A DNA stretch of 64,000 bases from assembly GCA_035532295.1 (NCBI GenBank), contig DATKRH010000062.1:1-64000 (forward strand). Direction: 5' to 3'. This DNA comes from DASUBV01 sp035532295 (lineage in GTDB: Bacteria > Actinomycetota > Actinomycetes > Streptosporangiales > Streptosporangiaceae). This document shows positions 42,046 through 51,308 of this stretch, piece after piece. The translations under genes were made by a program, and so were the position numbers. Within the stretch, counting starts at the first letter, position 1, and every line of letters begins with the position of its first letter. The notes beneath the pieces are model-generated. The model ran no database searches. It had not been told where the DNA came from and saw only the letters and a list, made by a program, of their open reading frames with translations.

Positions 42046-43685
42046 GACGCCGCCGTCGCGGCGAGGTGGCGCTGGCGCATCAGGAACTTGCGGACCTTGC
42101 CGGTGGGCCCGACCACGATGTCCTCGTCGGGCACCGCCACGATGCGCCGCAGCGTGGCCGCGGCCGCCTCGCCGAGGGCCTCGGCGATGGCGCCGCTCCG
42201 GTCCGCATCGGGGTCGGCGCCGGCGGCGAGCAGCAGCAGGACATCGGTCACCATCCTGCCGTCGGCGGGACCGGCCACCACGGTGCAGTCGCGCACGTCC
42301 GGGCAGCGCGTCAGGATGCGCTCCTCCGACATGGCCGTGTAGAGCCAGTTGCCGCCGCCGAGGTCGACCGAGTCGATCGCCCGGTCGACGTGGTAGTAGT
42401 AGCCCTCCGCGTCGCGGTACATCAGGTCACCGGTCAGGTAGTAACCGCGCAGCCGGTTCCGGTACGTGTTCACCGAGTCGTTCCAGTAGCCCGGCGCCAG
42501 CGTCGGGGACTTCAGCCCGACGTGCCCGACCTGGCCGTCTGGCACTTCCCGTCCCGTTTCGAGGTCGAGGAGCGCCACGTCGGCGAAGGCATACGGCTTC
42601 CCGACGCAGCGGCCGTAGCGATCGCTCGTCATCCGGTGCACCGCGCGGAACGCCGAATGCCCCATCTCCGTCGAGCCGATGCCGTCGATGAACTTCGACC
42701 CGGGCACCCGGGTCACGCCGTCGCGCGTATAGGTGAGGTGACTGCCCGCGGCCACCAGGCGCCGCACGTGGGCCTCGTGCGCGCAGTCGCCGGTGTTGAA
42801 CCACAGCGCCACCGAGCTCAGGTCACGCTGGGTCAGGTCGAAGCGCGCCAGTTCGGCCCAGGTCACCGCGAACCCGAAGACGCCAGTCGGGCGCCAGCGC
42901 TCGATGGCATCCAGGACAGTCGTTCCGCTTTGCTCGAAGCGCCCGCCCTGCGCCGAGAGGAAAAGCAGTTCGTGCCGGTTGCACAGGGCCTGCTGGGTGC
43001 TGATGATCCCGGCGGCGTGCGCGGCCGGCAGCACCGACAGCGTGCGCTCTTCCCCGCTGACTCGCGGGCTGGCCAGGTGCACCCGGCGGGTCGCGGCGAA
43101 CAGGCTGGCGTGCGAATGGACCACGGCCGCGGGCATCCGCGTGGTGCCCGAGGAGTGCGTGATCGCGACCGGGTCGTCGTCATGATGGCGGTAATGCGCG
43201 GGCGCGCTGGCCGGATCGCCCGTGCCGGCCTGGGTGACGTCCGCGAGGATGGGAACGCCTAGGTCGGTGCCATCGAGAAGTTCGCGATGCGCGGCGTCGG
43301 TGAGCACGCCGACTCCGCGCAGCCGGCGAATGTACTCGGCGGCGATGCTGGCGGGCATATTGCCGTTCATCAGTGCCGGAATCGCGCCCAGCCAGGTCAT
43401 GGCCATGAAATTGAGGAGGCAGTCCGCAGACGAGGTGACATACAGCGCCACCGGGTCCCGCGGCCTGATCCCGTAGGCGTGCAGCCAGGCCGCCCGGGCC
43501 GCCACGCGCTCGCTAAGCGCCCCGAGCGTCAGCGGCGCCCAGGCGGGATGGCCGTCCACGGCGACGTCGAAGGTGATCCCCGGACCATCCGGGTCCGCAC
43601 CGTGCTCGGCCAGCCTGAGCAGGACGTTTCCCGCTCCAAGCGCTGGGTCGGCGGCCAGCGCGGCGCGGAGGTTGGGAGCGCTCAT
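42042..43685 (-). CDS. AMP-dependent acyl/aryl ligase of the ANL superfamily
   Basis: A 547-residue adenylating enzyme with P-loop HSSGTTRMPAAVVH, SKFIDGIGSTEMG as the A5 region, a YYLTGDLMYRDAEGYYYH hinge motif and C-terminal GPTGKVRKF with the catalytic Lys. It lies next to an ACP gene, so it may load a starter acid onto a carrier protein. The substrate is unknown. It starts 4 bases after the ACP stop and overlaps the ketosynthase gene. Confidence 0.9.
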   Translation of the reverse strand: MSAPNLRAALAADPALGAGNVLLRLAEHGADPDGPGITFDVAVDGHPAWAPLTLGALSERVAARAAWLHAYGIRPRDPVALYVTSSADCLLNFMAMTWLGAIPALMNGNMPASIAAEYIRRLRGVGVLTDAAHRELLDGTDLGVPILADVTQAGTGDPASAPAHYRHHDDDPVAITHSSGTTRMPAAVVHSHASLFAATRRVHLASPRVSGEERTLSVLPAAHAAGIISTQQALCNRHELLFLSAQGGRFEQSGTTVLDAIERWRPTGVFGFAVTWAELARFDLTQRDLSSVALWFNTGDCAHEAHVRRLVAAGSHLTYTRDGVTRVPGSKFIDGIGSTEMGHSAFRAVHRMTSDRYGRCVGKPYAFADVALLDLETGREVPDGQVGHVGLKSPTLAPGYWNDSVNTYRNRLRGYYLTGDLMYRDAEGYYYHVDRAIDSVDLGGGNWLYTAMSEERILTRCPDVRDCTVVAGPADGRMVTDVLLLLAAGADPDADRSGAIAEALGEAAAATLRRIVAVPDEDIVVGPTGKVRKFLMRQRHLAATAAS

Positions 43686-43688
43686 CGG

Positions 43689-43955
43689 CTACTCCGCCGC
43701 CGTCTTGGCGGTGCTCAGGCGCTGCGCCACGACGGCGCAGAACTCGCCCACCGTCATGTCAGCCAGTTCCTCGGCCTCGTCCTCGTCAAATTTCACGCCG
43801 TATTCGTCCTCGACCCGAATGGCAAGCTCCGCGAGACCCAGCGATGCCAGGTCGGCTCCCCGGGGACCTAGCTCAGTATTTTCGCTGATGCCCTCGACGT
43901 CGTAATTCATCTCCTGTAGCGAGTCGAAGATAAACTGCTGGATAGAGTCAGCCAT
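43689..43955 (-). CDS. Acyl carrier protein
   Basis: An 88-residue discrete ACP. Ser38 in DLASLGLAELAIR is the expected 4'-phosphopantetheine site (a variant of DSLxxxEL), with acidic helix II and VEDEYGVKF. AAGGGAA lies 10 bases upstream. It heads the ACP-ligase-ketosynthase operon and is divergent from the first condensation-like gene. Confidence 0.9.
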   Translation of the reverse strand: MADSIQQFIFDSLQEMNYDVEGISENTELGPRGADLASLGLAELAIRVEDEYGVKFDEDEAEELADMTVGEFCAVVAQRLSTAKTAAE

Positions 43956-44299
43956 CGGACGGATTCCCTTCGTGACAGTGCCATCGGAATGCAGGCCACC
44001 GGAATGCAGGCCATTCGGAATTCGACAGTAAAGTACCGGCGGGGGGGCGCGACCTGCGTCGGCTGCCGATTAAGAAGGCCAGTGGCCTGGCATCGCGAGG
44101 CCATGGCAGCGGGCGGTCGGACGCCCCGAACTGGTCGTTCATCTGGCCTGCTAAATCACGTTGCCGGTCGGATGCGCCACGGCCGGCCGCCGGTGCGGGA
44201 ACGGTGGCGCCCGTGACAATTCGTCATTAGCGTAGCACCTGGGTTGGCGCATTCCTAGATGCAGTCGCGGTCGCCGCGGCCAGGGCGAGTAGCCTGGCA
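43956..44299. other. Divergent intergenic region with 15-bp direct repeats
   Basis: No supported gene is seen. CGGAATGCAGGCCAC is repeated in tandem at 43985 and 44000. The GGAATG core also occurs in the 40.54 kb dyad. The region is less GC-rich near 44000-44040. It probably holds regulatory sites for the ACP and condensation operons. Confidence 0.5.
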
Positions 44300-44329
44300 T
44301 TGACGACCGCCGGCGGCAGGCGGTACTTT
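44300..44329 (+). promoter_or_regulatory. Candidate promoter for the first condensation-like gene
   Basis: TTGACG (44300-44305), an 18-base spacer, TACTTT (44324-44329). A short GGAAAG/CTTTCC hairpin lies in the leader. Confidence 0.5.
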
Positions 44330-44381
44330 CAGGAAAGATGATGGGCTTTCCGGCTGCCTGACTTCAACAAGCGGGTGGTGA

Positions 44382-45737
44382 GTGATCGTGGCGCAGGGAT
44401 TAGTCGTCGCATTCTCGGGAGAAGGCTCCGGCACCGCCGGCCTGTCCTGGGGACAGCAGACGGTCTGGCGGGGAATCGAGGCGCGCGGCAGGCCGAACTG
44501 GCTGACCGGCGTGGAGCAGTTGCCTGGCGGCGTGACCGCGGACGACGTGGCGGCCACCATGAGTTTCCTGATGAGCCGCCATCAGTCGCTGCGCACCCGG
44601 CTGCGGCCCGGCGCCGACGGCCGGCTCCAGCAGGTCCTCGTGAGCTCGGGCACGGCCTGGCTGGAGATCGTCGACGCCGATGATGAGGCCGACCCGTATG
44701 TGTTCGCGCGCGAGCTCGAGGCGGCTTTCGACAAGGCGGACCGCGACTACGCGCAGGGCTGGCCGCTGCGGATGGCCGTGGTCCGCCACCGCGGCGTCCC
44801 CGTCTACCAGGTGATGGCGATGTGCCACACGACCTCCGATGGCTTCGGCGTGCTGGCGATGCTGGCCGACCTGGCCGCCCGGGACCCGCGCACCGGCGCC
44901 GCGAGCGGGCCGGTCACCGCGATGCAGGCGCTGGAGCAGGCGCGCGTGCAGGCCAGCCCGACCGGTCAGCGGCAGAGCCGGGCAGCGCAGCGGCACTGGG
45001 AGCGAGTCCTGCACGCGATCCCGGCCCGCAGGTTTCCCGGTTCCCGCGACCAGCGCCAGCCGCGCTGGTGGGAGGTCATCTACGATTCGCCGGCCGGGTT
45101 CCTGGCGATGCAGGCGGTGGCCGCGCGAACGGGCGTGGACACCTCGCCGGTGCTGCTCGCCGCGTTCGCGGTGGCGCTGGCCCGGACGACCGGCGTCAGC
45201 CCGGTGGTCCCCCGGGTCCAGGTCAACAACAGGTTCCGGCCCCGGTTCGCCGACACGGTCAGCCCGATCGCGCAGACCTGCCCGTGCGTGATCGACGTCA
45301 CCGGCAACAGCTTCGACGAGGCCGTCGCCAGGGCTTACCGCGCGTCGATGGCCGCCTACAAGAACGCCTACTTCGAGCCGGCCCGGATCAGGGCGCTGGT
45401 CGTGGCCGCCGGACACGACCGCGGCGAGGACATCGACGTTGACCTCGTCTATAACGACCGCAGGCTGGCCACTCCGCGGGAGGCGGCCGGCTCCCGCCCG
45501 GATCCCGATGCGCTGCGCGCGGCCCTGCCGCGCACCACCCTGACGTGGACGGAGCAGTCCGACGAGCCCACCGACTCCTGCCACATCCACATCCGCGACT
45601 CGCCCGACTCCATCAACGTGCTGGTGGGGTTCGACACGCACTACGTGTCGCCGGCGGACCTGGAGGGGGTGCTGCGCGGCGTGGAATCGGCCCTGGTCGA
45701 GGCCGCGTTCGACGGGAGCGTGCCCGTCGGCGTCTAG
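44382..45737 (+). CDS. Stand-alone condensation-domain-like acyltransferase 1
   Basis: A 451-residue protein of the condensation/CAT-like superfamily. The active-site motif is MCHTTSDGFG: His149 and Asp153-Gly154 of HHxxxDG are present but the first His is Cys148. The N-terminal SGEGSGTAGLSWGQQ is shared with the second copy at 51309. It could form an amide or ester between a carrier-bound acyl group and an acceptor. GTG at 44382 is used (44388 possible). A TTA codon lies at 44400. It overlaps E1 beta at the 3' ends by 4 bp. Confidence 0.82.
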   Translation: MIVAQGLVVAFSGEGSGTAGLSWGQQTVWRGIEARGRPNWLTGVEQLPGGVTADDVAATMSFLMSRHQSLRTRLRPGADGRLQQVLVSSGTAWLEIVDADDEADPYVFARELEAAFDKADRDYAQGWPLRMAVVRHRGVPVYQVMAMCHTTSDGFGVLAMLADLAARDPRTGAASGPVTAMQALEQARVQASPTGQRQSRAAQRHWERVLHAIPARRFPGSRDQRQPRWWEVIYDSPAGFLAMQAVAARTGVDTSPVLLAAFAVALARTTGVSPVVPRVQVNNRFRPRFADTVSPIAQTCPCVIDVTGNSFDEAVARAYRASMAAYKNAYFEPARIRALVVAAGHDRGEDIDVDLVYNDRRLATPREAAGSRPDPDALRAALPRTTLTWTEQSDEPTDSCHIHIRDSPDSINVLVGFDTHYVSPADLEGVLRGVESALVEAAFDGSVPVGV

Positions 45738-46708
45738 CGGCCGCTCTTGGCGACCATGCGGATGGTCATCGCCAGCTGCTCGCGGGTCGGCTGCAGGGCC
45801 AGGTCCAGCTCCGGCACGCAGCCCAGGACCGCGCTGTCGGGCCGGGTCACCCGCTTCGGCGCGGCGACCAGGTGCATCTGCTCGGCCGCGGTCGCCAGGA
45901 TCTCGGCACTCAGGCCGCAGAACCGGTTCGAGTCGTCCATGACGACCAGCCTGCCGGTCTTGTCCAGGGATGCCGCGAGGCCATTCCAGTCGAAGGGATA
46001 GACCGTGCGCGGGTCAAAGACCTCGACCGATATCTCGCCGGCCAGCTCGCCGGCCACGGCCAGCGCATCGTGCACGAGATGCCCGACCGCCACCACGGTC
46101 ACGTCGGAGCCGGGGCGGTGCACCCGGCCCACGCCCAGCGGCACCGGGCCGAGATCGGCGAGCACGACGTTCTCCCGGACCCCGTGGGCGGCGATCGGGG
46201 CGAACACCACGACCGGGTCGTCGTCCCTGATCGCCGCGGTCATGAGGCCGTAGGCATCGGTGGGCGTGGCCGGGAGCACCGTCTTGACGCCGAAGTGGGC
46301 GAACATGCTGTAGGGCTGATCTGAGTGCTGAGCGCCCCACGCGGGCCGCCAGCCCGCGGCCGGCAGCAGGTAGGTCACCGGCACGCTGGCCTGGCCGCCG
46401 CTCATCAGGGACACCTTGTTCGCCTGGTTGGCGATCTGCTCGATCACCAGCAGCAGCAGGAACGGGATCTGGTACTCGACGACCGGCCGCTGGCCCGCGA
46501 GGGCCGCGCCCGTGGCGAAGTTGGTGAATCCCTGCTCGGACAGGGGCGTCTCGATGACCCGCTGCTCACCGAACCGGTCGAGCAGCCCGATCGTGGTGTT
46601 GGTCAGGGCCAGTCGGATGTCCTCGCCCATCACGAACACCGCCGGGTCGCGCTCCATCTCGTCGCCGAGCGCCCGGTTGATCGCCCGCAGGTACGACAGG
46701 CTAGGCAT
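45734..46708 (-). CDS. TPP-dependent 2-oxoacid dehydrogenase E1 beta subunit
   Basis: A 324-residue E1 beta/transketolase-C type protein (FVMGEDIRL, RVIETPLSEQGF, FDPRTVYPFDW). With the adjacent alpha subunit it forms an alpha2beta2 E1 that decarboxylates a 2-oxoacid on TPP. No E2 or E3 gene is nearby, so the acyl group may go to an ACP, as proposed for the QncN/L and NapB/D glycolyl systems. ATG at 46708 follows GAGGGG. It lies 19 bp after the alpha gene. Confidence 0.9.
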   Translation of the reverse strand: MPSLSYLRAINRALGDEMERDPAVFVMGEDIRLALTNTTIGLLDRFGEQRVIETPLSEQGFTNFATGAALAGQRPVVEYQIPFLLLLVIEQIANQANKVSLMSGGQASVPVTYLLPAAGWRPAWGAQHSDQPYSMFAHFGVKTVLPATPTDAYGLMTAAIRDDDPVVVFAPIAAHGVRENVVLADLGPVPLGVGRVHRPGSDVTVVAVGHLVHDALAVAGELAGEISVEVFDPRTVYPFDWNGLAASLDKTGRLVVMDDSNRFCGLSAEILATAAEQMHLVAAPKRVTRPDSAVLGCVPELDLALQPTREQLAMTIRMVAKSGR

Positions 46709-46727
46709 GAGATCCCCTCTTCTTCCG

Positions 46728-47714
46728 CTAGCTGACGACGCCGGCGCGCAGCCGCAGCCCGGTGGAGTACAGGTAGGCGAGCGCGTCGTCTGGATCCGGC
46801 CGGGGACTGTCGAGGGCGAATCGCTCGGCGACGTCCAGCGCGGCCTCGACCGCCGCGTCGATGTCCGCCCGCTGGCCGGCCGGAATCCGGCCGCCTTGCA
46901 GCTCCATCGGGTCGCGGGCGCGCCACTGCGCCACCTCGGCCGGGTCCCGGTAGCGCAGCCGGACGCTGCGCTCGAACGTGTGGTGACCCTCGTACCGGTA
47001 GGTGCTGAATTCGAGGAACTGCGGCCCTTCGCCGCGGCGGGCCCGCGCCGCGGCGGCGGCGGTGGCGTCGAGCACCACCTGGGCGTCCATCCCGTCGTGG
47101 GTGGCGGCCGGGATCCCGAAGGCGGCCGCCCGGGCGGTGATCGAGCCGGCGACGGCGGTCCGCACCGGCAGCGTGGTGGCATAGAGGTTGTTCTCGCAGA
47201 CGAACAGCACGGGGACGCGCCAGAGCGCGGCCAGGTTGAACGATTCCAGGAGCGCGCCCTGGTTCACGGCGCCATCACCGAAAATGCTCATCGCCACCCG
47301 GTCGGTGCCCGCCCGCGCCAGCGCCCAGGCCACGCCGGCCGCCATGGGCGCGCCATGACCTACGGTGCCCGTGCTGCCGAAGACGCCGACGCTGAAGTCG
47401 GACGGGTGGAACGAGCCGCCCCGGCCGCGGGCGACCCCGGTCGAGCGGCCGGCCAGCTCGGCGAGCAGCGCGCCGGGATCACTGCCCTTGGCCAGTAAGT
47501 GGCCATGACCCCGGTGATTGGCCATCATGACGTCATCGGGGCGGAGCGCGGCGCCGATCCCGGCGGCCACCGCCTCCTGGCCGATGCACGGATGAATTCC
47601 GCTCGCGATGTCGCCGGACTTGACCAGCCCCATCGCGCGCTCCTCAAAGCGGCGGATCAGCCGGATGGTCCGGTACAGATCCTCCGGAAGCGATCCCGCC
47701 TTCTCACCGGGCAC
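46728..47714 (-). CDS. TPP-dependent 2-oxoacid dehydrogenase E1 alpha subunit
   Basis: A 328-residue E1 alpha with TPP motif GDGAVNQGALLESFNLAALW, FEERAMGLVKSGD and GIHPCIGQEAV near the N-terminus and YRYEGHHTFE for the pyrophosphate end. GTG at 47714 follows GGGAGGAGAAG. It is in one operon with the ABC ATPase and permease upstream and the beta subunit downstream. It resembles acetoin/pyruvate dehydrogenase alpha; the substrate is unknown. Confidence 0.9.
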   Translation of the reverse strand: MPGEKAGSLPEDLYRTIRLIRRFEERAMGLVKSGDIASGIHPCIGQEAVAAGIGAALRPDDVMMANHRGHGHLLAKGSDPGALLAELAGRSTGVARGRGGSFHPSDFSVGVFGSTGTVGHGAPMAAGVAWALARAGTDRVAMSIFGDGAVNQGALLESFNLAALWRVPVLFVCENNLYATTLPVRTAVAGSITARAAAFGIPAATHDGMDAQVVLDATAAAAARARRGEGPQFLEFSTYRYEGHHTFERSVRLRYRDPAEVAQWRARDPMELQGGRIPAGQRADIDAAVEAALDVAERFALDSPRPDPDDALAYLYSTGLRLRAGVVS

Positions 47715-47745
47715 TGGCTTCTCCTCCCCTCGCGCGGGATTGCCG

Positions 47746-48510
47746 CTATTGAACGCTGCGCTGGAACGAGCGGACCGACCAGGAAAGCGCGAGCCCGGCC
47801 AGCACCACGACGATGATCATGCTGATCCACACCGGGGAGGCGCCTAGGTGGCCCGAGAACAGCTCGCGCATTCCGTTAGTCGACCAGTAGAAGGGGTTCC
47901 ACTCGGCGATGCGCAGCAGCCATAGCGGCGCCAGGGTCAGCGGCAGCAGCACGCCGGCGAGCAGCATTAGCGGATTGCTCAGCGTGTTAATCATCGGGCC
48001 GAGCGCGGCCTCGTTACGCACCTTCAGCGTCAGGCCGTAGGAGAAGGTCACGGCCATGACCGACAGCAGCGCCAGCAGCAGGTAGGCCAGCAGCAGGTCG
48101 CCTATCGGCACCCGCAGCCCGAATGGCAGCGCGAGCAGCGTGATGATCACCGCCTGCACGAGCAGCATGACCACCTCGCGCAGGGCCCGGCCGAGCATCA
48201 GCGCCAGCCGGCTGACCGGCGTGACCCGGGCCCGCTCGATGATGCCCGTGCGCACTTCGCGCAGCAGCCCGAAGCCCGCGTAGGAGCCGCCGAGGATGGC
48301 CATGACCGTGAGCAAGCCGGGCACGTAGATGCGGTAAGCCTGCGTGTAGGTGGTGATGCCCTCGGCCTTGAGCGCCAGCTTCAGCATGGGCGCGAACAGC
48401 AGGACGTAGGTGACCGGCTGGGCGAGCGCGAAGCAGATCCAGGTGGGCGAGCGCAGCACCAGCAGGAAGTGCCGCTGGAAGATCAGCCAGGTGTCGCGGG
48501 CGAGTTTCAT
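47746..48510 (-). CDS. ABC-2 type transporter permease 1
   Basis: A 254-residue permease with six predicted helices, the N-terminal MKLARDTWLIFQRHFLLV motif and TYTQAYRIYVPGLL. It is nearly identical in length and sequence to the permease at 57945. ATG at 48510 shares one base with the ATPase stop (TGATG); GTG 48513 is possible. It exports the cluster product together with the upstream ATPase, DrrB-like. Confidence 0.92.
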   Translation of the reverse strand: MKLARDTWLIFQRHFLLVLRSPTWICFALAQPVTYVLLFAPMLKLALKAEGITTYTQAYRIYVPGLLTVMAILGGSYAGFGLLREVRTGIIERARVTPVSRLALMLGRALREVVMLLVQAVIITLLALPFGLRVPIGDLLLAYLLLALLSVMAVTFSYGLTLKVRNEAALGPMINTLSNPLMLLAGVLLPLTLAPLWLLRIAEWNPFYWSTNGMRELFSGHLGASPVWISMIIVVVLAGLALSWSVRSFQRSVQ

Positions 48511-49466
48511 CACTTTTCCCGCAGCGAGCGGCCGGTCTTGGTGAGGAACACGTCGTCGAGGCTAGGCCGGTGCAGCTCGATCGCGCCCAGTTCCACGCCC
48601 GAGCCTTCCAGCACGCGCAGGACCAGCGGGATGGCGGTCGCGCCCGAGTCGACGTACAGCCGCAGCCCCTGCTCATCCAGGACTTCCAGCTTGTGCACGT
48701 ACGGCTGGCCGCTCAGCAGCTCGGCGGCCAGCGGGGCGGAGCCGTTGACGGTCACGGCCAGCACGTCCCCGGCGATCTCCCGCTTGAGATCATCGGGGGT
48801 GCCCTCGGCCACGATCTCGCCGTGATCGATGATCGCGATCCGGTCACACAGCGCGTCGGCCTCCTCCAGGTAATGGGTGGTGATGAAGACCGTCATGCCC
48901 TCCTTGCGGAGCCGGCGGACCTCGTCCCACATGTGCGCGCGGCTCTGCGGGTCCAGCCCGGCCGTCGGCTCGTCCAGGAACAGCACCCGCGGGCCGTGGA
49001 TGACCCCGAGCGCGATGTCGACCCGGCGACGCTGACCGCCCGAGTACGTCTTGCACCGGCGATCGGCGTACTCGGTGAGCTCGAATGCCTCCAGCGCCGC
49101 CGACGCCCGGCGCCTGGCCTCGGCCTTGCTCAGGCCGTGCATTCGCGCCTGCAGCGCCAGTTCCTCCCGGGCGGTCACCTCGTCCCAGGTCGCACCGCCC
49201 TGGGCGACGTAACCCACCCGTCGGCGGACCTCGCCCGGGTCGGACAGCAGGTCCGTGCCCGCGATCGTCGCCTGGCCGCCGTCGGGCATGATCAGCGTCG
49301 CGAGCATCCGCAGCGTGGTCGTCTTCCCGGCACCGTTCGGGCCCAGGAAACCGAAGATCTCGCCCTCAGCGACCGCGAGGCTGACACCGCGCACCGCGTC
49401 GACCGTCGCGCCCTTACGGCCCTTCCCCGTGTGGAAGGACTTTCTTAAACCGCTGGTCTCAATCAT
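48510..49466 (-). CDS. ABC transporter ATPase, DrrA-like
   Basis: A 318-residue ATPase: Walker A GPNGAGKTTT, signature YSGGQRRRVDIA, Walker B RVLFLDEPTAGLD and a DrrA-type C-terminal domain. It ends RSLREK. It couples ATP hydrolysis to export through the downstream permease and possibly also the second permease at 57.9 kb, which has no ATPase of its own. The gene is preceded by a promoter element that also occurs at 58.8 kb. Confidence 0.94.
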   Translation of the reverse strand: MIETSGLRKSFHTGKGRKGATVDAVRGVSLAVAEGEIFGFLGPNGAGKTTTLRMLATLIMPDGGQATIAGTDLLSDPGEVRRRVGYVAQGGATWDEVTAREELALQARMHGLSKAEARRRASAALEAFELTEYADRRCKTYSGGQRRRVDIALGVIHGPRVLFLDEPTAGLDPQSRAHMWDEVRRLRKEGMTVFITTHYLEEADALCDRIAIIDHGEIVAEGTPDDLKREIAGDVLAVTVNGSAPLAAELLSGQPYVHKLEVLDEQGLRLYVDSGATAIPLVLRVLEGSGVELGAIELHRPSLDDVFLTKTGRSLREK

Positions 49467-49517
49467 TTTTTACTCCCGGCGCGGCCGGACAGATGCCGAC
49501 GATAAGGCGTATAAGCA

Positions 49518-49547
49518 AGGCTAGACCGATATAAAGGTTCCGGACAA
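49518..49547 (-). promoter_or_regulatory. Promoter of the ABC/E1 operon
   Basis: On the minus strand TTGTCC (49542-49547), an 18-base spacer, then TAGCCT (49518-49523). The same motif with a 17-base spacer precedes the second permease at 58787-58815, and sequence on both sides is also alike. Confidence 0.6.
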
Positions 49548-49597
49548 CAGGCGATATTGGCGGGGCTGATTTCGGGGGACCTGGTAGGGACATCGTC

Positions 49598-50755
49598 TTA
49601 ACCGGCCGCCAGCTGCGCGAGCCGCCGGGCGGCCGCACGCGCCCCGCCGGCCGCCGCGAACGAGTCGCGCACCCGGCCGGCCGCGGCCCGGTAGGCGGGC
49701 ACGTCGAGCACGGTGGTCAGCGCCGCGCGCAGCTGGTCCGGGGTGACCCGGCTGAAACTGACCCGCAGCCCGGCGCCGGCGGCCACGACCTGCTCCGCGT
49801 TGATCGGCTGGTCGCGGGTGAGCGGAGCGATCACGAGCGGGATGCCGTAGCTGAGGGACTCGCACACGGTGTTCAGGCCGCCATGGCAGACCACCGCGTC
49901 CAGGTGCTGCATCAGCTCCAGCAGCGGAACCCGGGGGGCGACCAGGACGTGCGGCGGCGGGGCGGGGATCGCGTCCGGCGGGGCGATCACGACGGCCTGC
50001 ACGCGATCGCCGAGGGGCGCCAGCGCGGCGGCGGCCCGGCCGTAGAAATCCGTCGAGTCAGTGGCGTTGTTCTCCGCCATCGTGCCCACCGTCACCAGCA
50101 CGTGCTGACGATCGGGGGCCAGCCAGTCCCACGGGAAGTCGGCGCGGGCTGGCCGGGCCGACAGCGCCGGCCCGACCAGCGCGTAGTGGTCGGGGAACGA
50201 CAGCTCGCCGGTGAGCGCCCGGCTCGTGAGAGCGACCACGAGGTAGGGCGAGAAGCGCAGGTCGGGAACCTCGCCGTCGGGCAGGCCGGCCAGCGCCCAC
50301 ACCGTCGCCAGGTGCCCGCGGATCCAGGCCTCGATCTTCGGCAGCTTCGCGAACGGCCGGGCCAGCTCCATCGACGAGCTGCACATCGTGGCCCAGCGCA
50401 GCCCGTAGCGCTCCGCCACCAGCGCGCCCGCGAGCGCGTGCTGATCCACCACCAGCACGTCCGGGTGATAGTCCTGAACCGCCTGGTCGACCGCGGGCAG
50501 CGTGAAGCGGGTATACGGGACCACGAAGTCGTCCCACAGCGACTTGACCGACGTCAAGCCCGTGTCCGCGAGCCCGCGGTACGGGCGCAGGCGGGTGCCG
50601 TACACCGTGGCTCCGGGGCCGATCAGCGGCCGCAGTCGTGCCTCCGAGCCGACCCAGGCGACCTCGTGGCCGTCCTGCGCCAGCATCTGGGCCAGGGCGC
50701 TGGCCGGGTAGATATGGCCCGTCAGCGGCAGCGTGATGAACAGGAACCTGCTCAC
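49598..50755 (-). CDS. GT1-family glycosyltransferase (UGT/MGT type)
   Basis: A 385-residue GT-B enzyme. FLFITLPLTGHIYPASALAQ at the N-terminus and the nucleotide-sugar motif HGGLNTVCESLSYGIPL with PLTRDQPINA identify the macrolide/UGT family. It would glycosylate the cluster product. GTG at 50755 overlaps the ACP stop (GTGA). A sugar-processing pair (deacetylase and formyltransferase) occurs 5-7 kb away, which suggests an N-acetyl sugar donor, but the sugar is not evident from sequence. Confidence 0.91.
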   Translation of the reverse strand: MSRFLFITLPLTGHIYPASALAQMLAQDGHEVAWVGSEARLRPLIGPGATVYGTRLRPYRGLADTGLTSVKSLWDDFVVPYTRFTLPAVDQAVQDYHPDVLVVDQHALAGALVAERYGLRWATMCSSSMELARPFAKLPKIEAWIRGHLATVWALAGLPDGEVPDLRFSPYLVVALTSRALTGELSFPDHYALVGPALSARPARADFPWDWLAPDRQHVLVTVGTMAENNATDSTDFYGRAAAALAPLGDRVQAVVIAPPDAIPAPPPHVLVAPRVPLLELMQHLDAVVCHGGLNTVCESLSYGIPLVIAPLTRDQPINAEQVVAAGAGLRVSFSRVTPDQLRAALTTVLDVPAYRAAAGRVRDSFAAAGGARAAARRLAQLAAG

Positions 50756-51117
50756 GCCCGCATCCCCCGCATCCCCCGCATCCCGCGCATCCCCCGCATC
50801 TCGGCGGGGCTCCCGGCGGGACTCGCGCAGACGTAGGCCACGAGGTCCCCGACGGTCAGCCCGACGATCTGATAGATATCCAGCTCGGCGACGAACGCCG
50901 CCAGGTCCACCGAGTCGCCGTACGCCTGCCGGAGCCGCTCCCCCAGGGCCGCTAATTCCACGCTCTCCAGGCGCAGGTCGCCCTCCAGCCGACTGGCCGC
51001 GGTCACCCTGGCCGCCCAGCGCTGATCCTCGCCGGTCACGGCCGCGAGCATGCCGATGAGCTCCCCCAGGACGCGCTCTCGATCCAGCCCGGCGCGATCC
51101 GCTGGCACTGCCGTCAT
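50752..51117 (-). CDS. Acyl carrier protein with repeated C-terminal tail
   Basis: A 121-residue discrete ACP. Ser52 in LEGDLRLESVELAALGERL is the likely phosphopantetheine site. The last 15 residues are RGM repeats encoded by a 9-bp tandem array (about 50757-50796). GGGGAGGA lies 6 bases upstream of the ATG. It is followed by the glycosyltransferase with 4-base overlap. It is longer than usual because of an N-terminal extension. Confidence 0.83.
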   Translation of the reverse strand: MTAVPADRAGLDRERVLGELIGMLAAVTGEDQRWAARVTAASRLEGDLRLESVELAALGERLRQAYGDSVDLAAFVAELDIYQIVGLTVGDLVAYVCASPAGSPAEMRGMRGMRGMRGMRA

Positions 51118-51193
51118 CCCGGTCCTCCCCGACCAGCTACCAGATCACGACGCGGCGGACTGCCCGCGCGTGAGGGGCGTGTCAGGTGCTACG

Positions 51194-51255
51194 AAAGCAC
51201 AATGGCCGCTGATTTGGAAGGGTGCTTTGTGCTAGTTGTGAACCGGGGTTATGAT
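51194..51255 (+). promoter_or_regulatory. Promoter and dyad of the condensation/KAS III operon
   Basis: TTGTGC (51227-51232), a 17-base spacer and TATGAT (51250-51255). Arms AAAGCAC (51194-51200) and GTGCTTT (51222-51228) overlap the -35, and GTGCT-ACGAA-AGCAC (51186-51200) forms an adjacent dyad, consistent with a regulator site. Confidence 0.55.
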
Positions 51256-51308
51256 CCGGTCATCTGACGCGGCAGCCTGCATCAGGGCCATGGCGGTGGG
51301 GAAGCGGC

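Noticed and set aside
43948..44142. 64-codon minus-strand frame upstream of the ACP
   Set aside because: Composed of the 15-bp repeat, no ribosome-binding site and no recognisable motif.
44338..44361. Tiny frame MMGFPAA before condensation 1
   Set aside because: The SD spacing is poor and it lies in a small hairpin; no similarity to the MK-Leu micro-ORFs.
51201..51266. 21-codon frame starting ATG at 51201
   Set aside because: No ribosome-binding site and it spans the candidate promoter, unlike the micro-ORFs.
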